Below are positions 6,603 to 12,585 of a DNA stretch of 12,693 bases, piece after piece (position 1 is the stretch's first letter; every line of letters begins with the position of its first letter). The stretch is from JBBRLG01 sp038231495. GTDB taxonomy: Bacteria; Planctomycetota; Planctomycetia; Gemmatales; Gemmataceae. The DNA lies in the NCBI GenBank assembly GCA_038231495.1, contig JBBRLG010000176.1, positions 1 to 12,693 on the forward strand, read 5' to 3'. The translations under genes and the position numbers were made by a program. A model generated the notes under the pieces. It did no database searches. It was not told the DNA's origin and saw only the letters and a list, made by a program, of their open reading frames with translations.

Positions 6603-9014
6603 TTAGAACTTATAGAACCCCAGGTAGAAGCTAAACAGCTGCGTCCGATCCTGCGGCCCCTTGACGAGCGGGAAGCCGAAGTCCAGCGCGATCGGCACCG
6701 GACCCATGAGCGGCACCACGAAGCGGAAGCCGAAACCCGCCGAAACCCGATAGTCCGACCAGTTCCGGATGTTGCTCTCCACCGTGCCGCTGTCGAGGAA
6801 GCCGACCGCGTAAATCTGGTCGCGGGCGGTCAACGGCACCTGGTACTCCAGGCTGTTCAGGAACATGAAGTCGCCGCCCGTCTTGTAGCCGTTCACGTCC
6901 GGCCCCACGCCGCGGAACTGGAAGCCGCGGATGCTGCGGAAGCCGCCACCGAAAAACCGCTCGTACACCGGCGTGCTGTCGCCGGCGATGGCGAACTGGC
7001 TGTGCAGCGCCAGCACGTGCCGGCCGGTGCCGTCGTTGCGCTGGTAGACCGTGAAATACTTGTTCGCGTCCAGGTTGAACAGCGGGAAGGTCGCCTTGCC
7101 GAAGCACTGCTCGTAGGACGCTTCAAACTGGCTGCCCTCGGTCGGCCGCAGGTACGAGTCGCGCGTGTCGCGCGTCACCGACGAGCGCAGGCCGACGAGG
7201 AAGTTGTTGCCCTGGACCGACGTGTAGTCCACCGGCGGAATGCCGCCGAGGCCCGTACCCACGTCGTTGACGCCGACGTTCTCGACGCGCAGGCCGACCG
7301 ACGCGCTCCAGTTCTTGTTGATCTGCCGGCCGATGCCGACGCGGGCACCCAGGCGCGTTTCGTTGTACTCGTCGAAGTTGCGCGTGTAGTAGTAGCCGCC
7401 GAGCGTCAGGCTGAACAACGAGTCGAACAGCCGCGGTTCGCGGAACGTGGCCGAGTAACGCTGCAACTGCGTGCCCGGCACCGCTTCGAGCCGCAGCTCC
7501 TGGCCGGCCCCGCGCCACGCCCGGCCGTTGAGCACGTCGTCGATGCTCCACGGCGGGTTCAACCAGTCAAAGTTGCGCTCGTTGAGCACGACGCTGCCGG
7601 TCAGGCCGGCGTCGGAGGTCACGCCCGCCCCGATGATGAAGCTGCCGGTGTCGGCCTCCTCCACCTGGACGCAGATCGTCTTGTACGGGTTGTCGCCGTC
7701 CTCGTCCAGCACGCTGATGGTCGGGTGGATGGCGCCGTCCGGGCTGCTCTTGAAGATGCCGCGGCGGGCCAGGTTGCGCTCCGAGGCGCGCAGGTCCGGG
7801 TAACTGAGAATTTGACCGGGGAATATCTCCAATTCGTCCGCGATGACGCCCTGCTTGGTGCGCGTGTTGCCGGTGATCAGGATTTCACCGACGCGGGACG
7901 GCGGCCGTTCTTCGATCTCGTACTGCACCGTGACGATGCCGGGCGTGTCCTTGGAGAAGTAGGGCACCGGGGTGACGCGGGCGAGCCGGCCCTCGTAGCC
8001 GTAGTAGTCCTTGATGCGGGTGACGTCTTCGCCGAGAAGCCGGCCGCTGTAAAAGTCGCCGGGCTTGACCTTGGACAGCCGCTGCAGTTCCTCGACCGAC
8101 AGCGACTTGGCGTTGACCGGCTGGGGGATGTCCTTGATGCGGTAGCGCGGCCCCTCCTGGACGTGGAAGAGGAGCACGACCGTCCGGCCGTCCGGCGCCC
8201 ACTGTAATTCGCGGGAAACGCGCACGTCCTGGAAGCCGAAATCGCGGTAATACTCTTCGAGCTTGCCCACGTCGGCGTCGGCCATCAGGGGGTTAAAGTC
8301 GCTGAAAACCAGGCCGCCGAGGTGGCTGCCGGAGTTGAGGTGCGAGCGCAGGACGGCGGCGGTGACGAAGGTGTTGCCGGTGATCTGAATGTCGCTGACG
8401 GCGACCTTGGGGCCTTCGGTGATTTGGAAGACGACCTCGCGATCGCCGGGGTTGCCGCCGCTGACGAGGACGCACGAGGCGAACGGCCGGCCCGATTCGT
8501 TGTACTTGCGCGTGATGTTCTGGCAGGCGATCTTGTTGGCGACGGGGTCGAGTGGCGCGTCGACGCGCACGCCGGTGGCGGTGCCCAGGTCGTCGTCGGA
8601 AAGATGCTTGGCGCCGAGGTAGGTGATTTTTTCGACGACATTGGGGAACTCGCGGACGGTGAACTCGACGGTAACGCCGCCGTCGGGCCGGTTGGTGTAG
8701 TTGACGCGGACGTCGGCGTACTGCTTGGTGGCGAAGAGGGTGCGGACGTCTTCCTGGACGGTCTCGCTGTTGTACTCGATTCCGGGCCGGGTCTTGAGCA
8801 TGTAGACGATCTGCTGGGTGGCGAGGAGCTTGTTGCCCCGAACGACCACGTCGGCGACCTTGCCGCGCCCGTTGGCCGGGGTCGCGTCCGGTGCCTGCGC
8901 CCGCACGACGGGCCGCTGCGCCTGGGCCAGGACCGGCGAGGTGCAAAGGAGCACGGCGGCCAGCACGGCGGTACGGCGGACAAACGGCCGAGAGAAGCAG
9001 TCCGGCGGTCGCAT
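6603..9014 (-). CDS. bamA: outer membrane protein assembly factor BamA (Omp85 family)
   Basis: This 803-residue protein folds and inserts beta-barrel proteins into the outer membrane. The start at 9014 is chosen because AGGGA lies 7 nt upstream and a signal peptide follows (RRTAVLAAVLLCTSPVLA, ending near residue 30). The frame's extension to 9263 would overlap the divergent gene. Five POTRA repeats are visible: about 52-121 (KVADVVVRGN), 126-201, 204-287 (VSDIQITGNTFV), 290-369 and 373-452 (VGEILITGNTRT). The barrel spans about 455-803 with the Omp85 hallmark FFGGGFRSIRGF (687-698; the [VI]RGF motif of loop 6). The last residue is phenylalanine in SFYLGFYKF, the C-terminal aromatic signal of outer-membrane barrels. 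The length fits the family. TamA or another Omp85 paralogue is the main alternative, but five POTRAs favour BamA. Confidence 0.93.
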   Translation of the reverse strand: MRPPDCFSRPFVRRTAVLAAVLLCTSPVLAQAQRPVVRAQAPDATPANGRGKVADVVVRGNKLLATQQIVYMLKTRPGIEYNSETVQEDVRTLFATKQYADVRVNYTNRPDGGVTVEFTVREFPNVVEKITYLGAKHLSDDDLGTATGVRVDAPLDPVANKIACQNITRKYNESGRPFASCVLVSGGNPGDREVVFQITEGPKVAVSDIQITGNTFVTAAVLRSHLNSGSHLGGLVFSDFNPLMADADVGKLEEYYRDFGFQDVRVSRELQWAPDGRTVVLLFHVQEGPRYRIKDIPQPVNAKSLSVEELQRLSKVKPGDFYSGRLLGEDVTRIKDYYGYEGRLARVTPVPYFSKDTPGIVTVQYEIEERPPSRVGEILITGNTRTKQGVIADELEIFPGQILSYPDLRASERNLARRGIFKSSPDGAIHPTISVLDEDGDNPYKTICVQVEEADTGSFIIGAGVTSDAGLTGSVVLNERNFDWLNPPWSIDDVLNGRAWRGAGQELRLEAVPGTQLQRYSATFREPRLFDSLFSLTLGGYYYTRNFDEYNETRLGARVGIGRQINKNWSASVGLRVENVGVNDVGTGLGGIPPVDYTSVQGNNFLVGLRSSVTRDTRDSYLRPTEGSQFEASYEQCFGKATFPLFNLDANKYFTVYQRNDGTGRHVLALHSQFAIAGDSTPVYERFFGGGFRSIRGFQFRGVGPDVNGYKTGGDFMFLNSLEYQVPLTARDQIYAVGFLDSGTVESNIRNWSDYRVSAGFGFRFVVPLMGPVPIALDFGFPLVKGPQDRTQLFSFYLGFYKF

Positions 9015-9063
9015 GGGATGATCCCTGTGGACGAGGTAAACACGGTCACGCACGGGAGGCGAG

Positions 9064-9092
9064 GCGATAGTCGAAGGGGGAATTCGTGTCAA
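9064..9092 (-). promoter_or_regulatory. candidate bamA promoter
   Basis: On the minus strand a perfect consensus -35 box, TTGACA (9092-9087), is followed after 17 bp by TATCGC (9069-9064), which matches the first three -10 positions. Transcription would start near 9057, giving a leader of about 40 nt before the bamA start at 9014. The perfect -35 box at the right distance makes it the best promoter candidate in the divergent gap. Confidence 0.45.
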
Positions 9093-9125
9093 GTCGAACT
9101 GCCCGCGGGCCGACACGCCGCGCCC

Positions 9126-9142
9126 GCCGCTTGCGGCTTTGC
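9126..9142 (-). repeat. inverted copy of the 17-bp GCAAAGCCGCAAGCGGC repeat
   Basis: Read on the minus strand, these 17 bases equal the copies at 5110-5126 and 6578-6594. It lies upstream of the bamA promoter candidate in the 207-bp gap between divergent genes and is followed on the plus strand by GTTTTT. Apart from this repeat and the promoter candidate, I see nothing else in that gap. Confidence 0.75.
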
Positions 9143-9221
9143 GTTTTTCTCCTTGCCCGGACTGGTAAGCAAGGGGATAGTAGGACGGAGCGGGAGAACG
9201 GGGTATAATGGAGGGGACGCG

Positions 9222-9605
9222 ATGATTCAACGACCCAACGCGGTGGGCCTGATCCTGTGCCACCAGGTGATCGTCGAAGCGATTACCGGAAACGTCACTC
9301 TGGTCAACAGTTTTAGCCGGTTGAAAGCAGCGAAGTTTCCGACGCTCCCGAAGGAATTGCTCGTTTACGCAATGCTTACCGACGGAATGGGCCCCCTGAA
9401 GCTGTCACTGATTGTTTCGCGCCTGGACAATTTGGAGGATATCCTCGTACAATCAGGTGACGCTTTATTTACCGATCCCCTGCATGAAAGGCGACTATAC
9501 ATTCACTTGCATGTAGTTCGGTTTCCCGTAAGGGGCAAGTATCAAGTGAGCCTGCTTGCGAATGACGAATGGGTTGCCCAGTGTTCTTTGGAACTTGTTT
9601 ATTGA
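9222..9605 (+). CDS. small cytosolic protein resembling DUF6941-type proteins
   Basis: This encodes a 127-residue protein. ATG 9222 has GGAGGGG (9210-9216) 5 nt upstream; the in-frame extension toward 8322 is antisense to bamA and rejected. It opens with a beta-strand and helix pattern, AVGLILCHQVIVEAITGNVTLVN. A short segment with K-F-P follows (AAKFPTLP), then alternating strands. It ends LLANDEWVAQCSLELVY. This layout (a strand, a 'G-N/K-hydrophobic-S/T' turn, then F-P before a jelly-roll-like set of strands) reminds me of the small DUF6941 family. I assign it with low certainty and without a known function. It has no signal peptide. It starts a tight three-gene cluster, with the next gene 15 bp downstream. 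Codon use looks less GC-rich than bamA or TyrRS. Confidence 0.75.
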   Translation: MIQRPNAVGLILCHQVIVEAITGNVTLVNSFSRLKAAKFPTLPKELLVYAMLTDGMGPLKLSLIVSRLDNLEDILVQSGDALFTDPLHERRLYIHLHVVRFPVRGKYQVSLLANDEWVAQCSLELVY

Positions 9606-9620
9606 CGTGGAGGAAACCCG

Positions 9621-9836
9621 ATGTCCGAAACACCCGCAGACAACACCCGGGACGACGATGCCGTTCAAAGTGACAGCCTCAATGTCGAAACGATCGTGAT
9701 CGACGGTCCCGGGGACCATACGATCCGTCCCATGAGCGAGACGTTACGCAAGATACTAGAGCAAAAGGGAGTTATCAAACCGCGCCCGGTGGAACCGCAG
9801 ATTCCCCCGACCAACTCCGCTGAGCCACCTTCCTGA
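9621..9836 (+). CDS. small protein with RPMSE motif, paralogue 1
   Basis: This is a 71-residue protein I do not recognise. GGAGGA (9609-9614) sits 6 nt before ATG 9621, a strong signal. The first 30 residues are acidic and polar. Residues 34-56 form the part shared with the next gene: TIRPMSETLRKILEQKGVIKPRP, probably a short amphipathic helix with a basic end. The tail, about 57-71, is rich in proline. It has no signal peptide or membrane segment. The strong ribosome binding sites and the ungapped similarity to the next gene argue that both are real genes and an old tandem duplication. A role as a small adaptor or peptide ligand is possible but unsupported. Confidence 0.75.
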   Translation: MSETPADNTRDDDAVQSDSLNVETIVIDGPGDHTIRPMSETLRKILEQKGVIKPRPVEPQIPPTNSAEPPS

Positions 9837-9863
9837 TAAATGTTCCGAAACGGAGGAATAGCC

Positions 9864-10082
9864 ATGCCGCACTCACCGGCAGAACCAAACGGGCACAATA
9901 ATGAACTGGGCGCGGACAGCGAGGGTGTGGTGACGTGCGAGGTCAACGACGCCGAAGTTGACCGAACCGTTCGCCCCATGTCGGAAAGCAGGATTAGGAG
10001 TCTTGAGAAAAGGGGACTGATCCCGAAACGACCCCCGAAGCCGGAGGCGCCGCCAACGCCGCCGGACAAGCCGCAGCCTTGA
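9864..10082 (+). CDS. small protein with RPMSE motif, paralogue 2
   Basis: This encodes a 72-residue protein. ATG 9864 is preferred over the in-frame ATG at 9840 because GGAGGA (9852-9857) is 6 nt before it. Residues 35-57 align without gaps to the previous gene: TVRPMSESRIRSLEKRGLIPKRP. The invariant set is T, R-P-M-S-E, L-E, G, I and R-P. The N-terminal part is again acidic, with a different sequence. The C-terminal 15 residues are proline-rich (APPTPPDKPQP). The gap from the previous stop is 27 bp, so the three small genes are probably one transcript. The conserved middle against variable ends suggests that the middle carries the function. I know of no named family. Confidence 0.75.
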   Translation: MPHSPAEPNGHNNELGADSEGVVTCEVNDAEVDRTVRPMSESRIRSLEKRGLIPKRPPKPEAPPTPPDKPQP

Positions 10083-10092
10083 GCCGACTTCC

Positions 10093-10122
10093 TTGGCCTT
10101 GCCCGCCGTTCGGACGTAGAAT
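10093..10122 (+). promoter_or_regulatory. candidate tyrS promoter
   Basis: TTGGCC (10093-10098) and TAGAAT (10117-10122) are separated by 18 bp. The -10 box matches five of six consensus positions. Transcription would begin near 10129 and leave a leader of roughly 74 nt. The pair follows directly after the small-gene cluster, so TyrRS and the PPTase may have their own promoter. No T-box signature is visible in the leader. Confidence 0.35.
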
Positions 10123-10202
10123 CCCCCCATGCCGAAAGCTGGGTGCCGTGTGTCGGTACTCCGAAGCCTGTCACCCGGCACCGTCCGAGGGAGCAGCGAG
10201 CC

Positions 10203-11429
10203 GTGAAAAGCGCCACCGAACAGATGGACCTGATCCGCCGCGGCGCCGACCAGATCGAGCCGGAAAAGGAACTCCTTACCAAGCTCGAACGCAGCATCAA
10301 GACCGGCAAGCCGCTGCGCGTCAAGTACGGCATCGACCCCACCGGCATCGACGTTCACCTCGGCCACACCGTGCCGCTGCGCAAACTGCGCGTCTTTCAG
10401 GAACTCGGCCACAAAGCAGTTCTCATCCTCGGCAACTACACCGCGCTCGTCGGCGACCCCAGCGGCCGCGACCAGACCCGCGTTCGCCTCACCCAAGAAC
10501 AAGTCGAGGCCAACGCCAAGGACTACCTCAAGCAGGTCAGCAAGGTCATCGACATCGACCGGGCCGAAGTACGCTACAATGGCGAGTGGTTTAGTAAGTT
10601 TCAGTTCCTGGACGTTTTGAGCCTGACGAGCAAGATCACCGTGCAGCGGATGCTCGAGCGCGACGACTTCACGAAACGGTTCCGGTCCGAGCCGTCGGTG
10701 CCGATCTACCTGCACGAATGCCTCTACCCGCTCATGCAGGGCCACGACAGCGTCGAGATCGCGGCGGACGTGGAACTGGGCGGCAGCGAGCAGCTGTTCA
10801 ACCTGATGATGGGTCGCCGGCTCCAGGAAGCCGCCGGGCAGGAGCCGCAAATCTGCCTGACGCTGCCGATCTTGCGCGGGCTGGACGGCGTCCGCCGCAT
10901 GGGTAAGAGCCTCGGCAACTACGTCGGCGTCGGCGAGTCGGCCGACGAGCAGTTCGGCAAGACCATGAGCATCCCCGACGCGCTGCTGCCGGAATGGTTC
11001 ACGCTGCTGACCGACCACACCGACGCCGAGATCGCGCAGCTCACCGACGCCAACGCCACGCCGCCGATGGAGGCGAAGAAGCGGCTCGGCGCGGCAGTCG
11101 TGACCTTCTACCACGGCGCGGCGGCGGCGGCGGCGGCGCGGGAGGAATGGGAGAACCGTTTCTCGAAGCGCCTGGACCCGAAGGACATCCCGGACGTAGA
11201 CGTTGCGGCGACGAGCCTCGTGGACGGCAACTTGACCGTTACCAAGCTCCTGGTCGCGCTCGGCCTCGCCAAAAGCGGCAACGAAGCGCGACGGCACGTC
11301 GAGGGCGGCGGCGTGACGCTCGGGCCGGACCGCGACAAGGTGACCGACCCGCACCTCGCGGTCGCCGTGACGCCGGGGTTGATCGTGCGCGTCGGCAGTC
11401 GGCGCGTGGTGCGCGTCCGACTGGTCTGA
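10203..11429 (+). CDS. tyrS: tyrosyl-tRNA synthetase
   Basis: This enzyme charges tRNA-Tyr with tyrosine using ATP, in the cytoplasm. It is a class I synthetase of 408 residues, normal for bacteria. GTG 10203 is chosen as start because GAGGGAG (10187-10193) lies 9 nt upstream. An earlier GTG (10143) and a later ATG are possible. The HIGH signature is H52-L-G-H55, preceded by KYGIDPTG. GDPSGRD follows near residues 84-90. The KMSKS loop reads R232-M-G-K-S236 within GLDGVRRMGKSLGN, closest to the TyrZ-like branch. An S4 RNA-binding domain occupies about 342-408. The motif usually read as GG(S/T)DQ is GGSEQ here (193-197), a conservative but notable change at a nucleotide-contacting position. 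A run of alanines (near 305) adds a flexible stretch. The PPTase gene follows 13 bp later. Confidence 0.94.
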   Translation: MKSATEQMDLIRRGADQIEPEKELLTKLERSIKTGKPLRVKYGIDPTGIDVHLGHTVPLRKLRVFQELGHKAVLILGNYTALVGDPSGRDQTRVRLTQEQVEANAKDYLKQVSKVIDIDRAEVRYNGEWFSKFQFLDVLSLTSKITVQRMLERDDFTKRFRSEPSVPIYLHECLYPLMQGHDSVEIAADVELGGSEQLFNLMMGRRLQEAAGQEPQICLTLPILRGLDGVRRMGKSLGNYVGVGESADEQFGKTMSIPDALLPEWFTLLTDHTDAEIAQLTDANATPPMEAKKRLGAAVVTFYHGAAAAAAAREEWENRFSKRLDPKDIPDVDVAATSLVDGNLTVTKLLVALGLAKSGNEARRHVEGGGVTLGPDRDKVTDPHLAVAVTPGLIVRVGSRRVVRVRLV

Positions 11430-11442
11430 AGGGAGGCCGTGC

Positions 11443-12204
11443 GTGGCAGGGACCGTGCCAACCTGGCCGCCTTCTCCGGCCGCCTTTGAACTCGGCCCGG
11501 ACGAGGTCCACGTCTGGTGTGCCAGCCTACAACAGTCGCCCGCGCAGGTCGCCCGCTTCGCCCGCACCCTGTCCGACGACGAGCGCGACCGCGCCGCCCG
11601 CACCCGCCACGCCCCGGCCCGGCACGAGTTCATCGTGGTCCGCGGCCTGTTGCGCACTCTCCTCGCCGACTATCTCAACGTCGATTCGCGCCGCCTGGCG
11701 TTCTGCTCCGGGCCGACCGGCAAGCCCGCCCTGGTCGAGCCGGCCAGTGCCCTGCCGTTCTACTTCAACGTGTCGCATTCGCACGAACTGACCCTCATCG
11801 CCGTCACGCGCCGCGGCGAAGTCGGCGTGGACGTGGAGCGGCTGCGTCCGTTCGCCAACGACCTGGGTTTGGCGGAGCGCTTCTTCTCGCGGCACGAGTC
11901 TGGCGCGCTGCGGGCGTTGCCGGCGGAGCGGCGCATTGAGGCGTTTTTCCACGCCTGGACGCGCAAGGAGGCGTTCCTCAAGGCGAGCGCGCACGGCCTG
12001 ACCTACGGCCTGGACCGCGTCGAGGTGACGCTGTTGCACGACGACCCGGCGCGGTTCGTGCGCATCGACGGCGAGGAAGCCGCGGCGCGGTGCTGGTCAT
12101 TGCATCACCTGACGCCCGCGGCCGGCTACGTCGGCGCGCTGGCGATGCACGCGCACGATTACCGCCTCGTTTGTTGGCACTGGGGCGAGGATGATGAAGG
12201 ATGA
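11443..12204 (+). CDS. 4'-phosphopantetheinyl transferase, Sfp type
   Basis: This enzyme moves the phosphopantetheine arm of coenzyme A onto a serine of acyl or peptidyl carrier proteins. It is 253 residues long, which fits the Sfp/Gsp/HetI group of two pseudo-repeats rather than the short AcpS type. GTG 11443 is preceded by GGGAGG (11431-11436) at 6 nt. Visible motifs are G-K-P-A-L near residue 93 (P1), FNVSHS (108-113), the magnesium-binding G128-V-D130-V-E132, and F-H-A-W172-T-R-K175-E176-A. All catalytic residues are present. It lies 13 bp after tyrS, suggesting co-transcription. The stop TGA lies inside a heptamer tandem repeat, so the last residues EDDEG partly come from that repeat. 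Its carrier protein partner is not in this window. Confidence 0.93.
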   Translation: MAGTVPTWPPSPAAFELGPDEVHVWCASLQQSPAQVARFARTLSDDERDRAARTRHAPARHEFIVVRGLLRTLLADYLNVDSRRLAFCSGPTGKPALVEPASALPFYFNVSHSHELTLIAVTRRGEVGVDVERLRPFANDLGLAERFFSRHESGALRALPAERRIEAFFHAWTRKEAFLKASAHGLTYGLDRVEVTLLHDDPARFVRIDGEEAAARCWSLHHLTPAAGYVGALAMHAHDYRLVCWHWGEDDEG

Positions 12205-12217
12205 AGGATGAAGGATG
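12193..12217 (+). repeat. GATGAAG heptamer tandem repeat across the PPTase stop codon
   Basis: Three full GATGAAG units and a partial fourth run from 12193 to 12217. They include the PPTase stop (12202-12204) and end exactly where the second MITE copy begins. The last ten bases of the window (12684-12693) read GATGAAGGAT on the minus strand, so the same word sits on the far side of the repeat block in the opposite orientation. Confidence 0.8.
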
Positions 12218-12267
12218 GTAACCGTTCACCGGCAACTTCTCCCCCCCTTACGAAGGGGGGGGCGGGG

Positions 12268-12290
12268 GGGGTGGAGTTGCGTTCACTCCC
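12268..12290 (+). repeat. 23-bp direct repeat, left copy, flanking the hairpin element
   Basis: These 23 bases, ending GTGGAGTTGCGTTCACTCCC, recur exactly at 12535-12557 on the other side of the hairpin element. The last three bases are also the first three of the element's inverted repeat. They may represent a long target duplication, or duplication of MITE-end sequence by recombination. Confidence 0.85.
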
Positions 12291-12537
12291 ATACGCATCA
12301 AGTTAAGGCCCTCGGCCATTCGGCCTGAAAGGCCGGTTCTGCTAGCCCAGGCCGAAGGCCTGGGAAACGGTATCCCCTTTTGCCTCGGCCCCGTAGGGGC
12401 CGTTCACGCCCAGGTTGGATCGATGACGAACGAGCCTTTCAGGCTCGAACCATGCTTTGCCAATTTACCCAGGCCTTCGGCCTGGGCTGACGGAACGATC
12501 CTTTCAGGATCGAATTCCTTAACTTGATGCGTATGGG
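12288..12537. repeat. 250-bp element: 21-bp TIRs enclosing six mirror-arranged triloop hairpins
   Basis: Positions 12288-12308 (containing CATACGCATCAAGTTAAGG) are the exact reverse complement of 12517-12537. Between them lie six perfect hairpins with three-base loops: 12321-12335 (loop GAA), 12346-12364 (GAA), 12386-12402 (GTA), 12431-12447 (TTC), 12468-12486 (TTC) and 12496-12512 (TTC). The second and fifth are exact reverse complements of each other (CCCAGGCC-TTC-GGCCTGGG). The other four, read in one orientation, share GAAC before and CGA or GAA after the stem. Their stems differ (ATCCT/AGGAT, GGCCT/AGGCC, GCCCC/GGGGC, AGCCT/AGGCT) yet all remain paired. It has no coding capacity. It is a non-autonomous mobile element or a structured RNA; I cannot tell which. 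Confidence 0.85.
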
Positions 12538-12557
12538 GTGGAGTTGCGTTCACTCCC
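12535..12557 (+). repeat. 23-bp direct repeat, right copy, flanking the hairpin element
   Basis: This is identical to 12268-12290. It overlaps the outer three bases of the right inverted repeat and then runs straight into another C7-TTACGAA-G tract block of the MITE type. Confidence 0.85.
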
Positions 12558-12568
12558 CCCCTTACGAA

Positions 12569-12585
12569 GGGGGGGGGGGGGGGGG
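12569..12585 (+). other. run of 17 guanines
   Basis: An uninterrupted G17 tract occurs where the intact MITE has two G7 tracts joined by TA. Further C-rich tracts follow at about 12623-12640, and a G9 run ends at 12657. Such tracts can form quadruplexes, slip in replication and are often miscounted in sequencing, so the exact length is uncertain. Confidence 0.8.

Noticed and set aside
5023..6603. Minus-strand open frame opposite the DUF1501 gene, and the plus-strand frame 6501-8207 opposite bamA
   Set aside because: Both are shadows of well-supported genes. Their starts fall in the MITE, where the G/C tracts translate to artefact peptides such as PPLPPLRKGG.
9204..9209. Perfect TATAAT before the 127-residue gene as a promoter
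   Set aside because: No -35 partner is visible (TAGGAC at 17 bp), and transcription would start at about 9216, cutting off the GGAGGGG ribosome binding site at 9210-9216.
9015..9263. N-terminal extension of bamA to 9263
   Set aside because: It would add 83 residues before an evident signal peptide and overlap the start of the divergent gene at 9222.
10083..10202. T-box or other riboswitch in the tyrS leader
   Set aside because: There is no T-box sequence and no terminator. Only a 7-bp inverted repeat (GGTGCCG 10142-10148 with CGGCACC 10176-10182) with a 27-nt loop is present, which may be chance.
12288..12537. Hairpin array as a CRISPR
   Set aside because: The units are of uneven length, occur in opposite orientations, lack constant spacers and are enclosed by inverted repeats.
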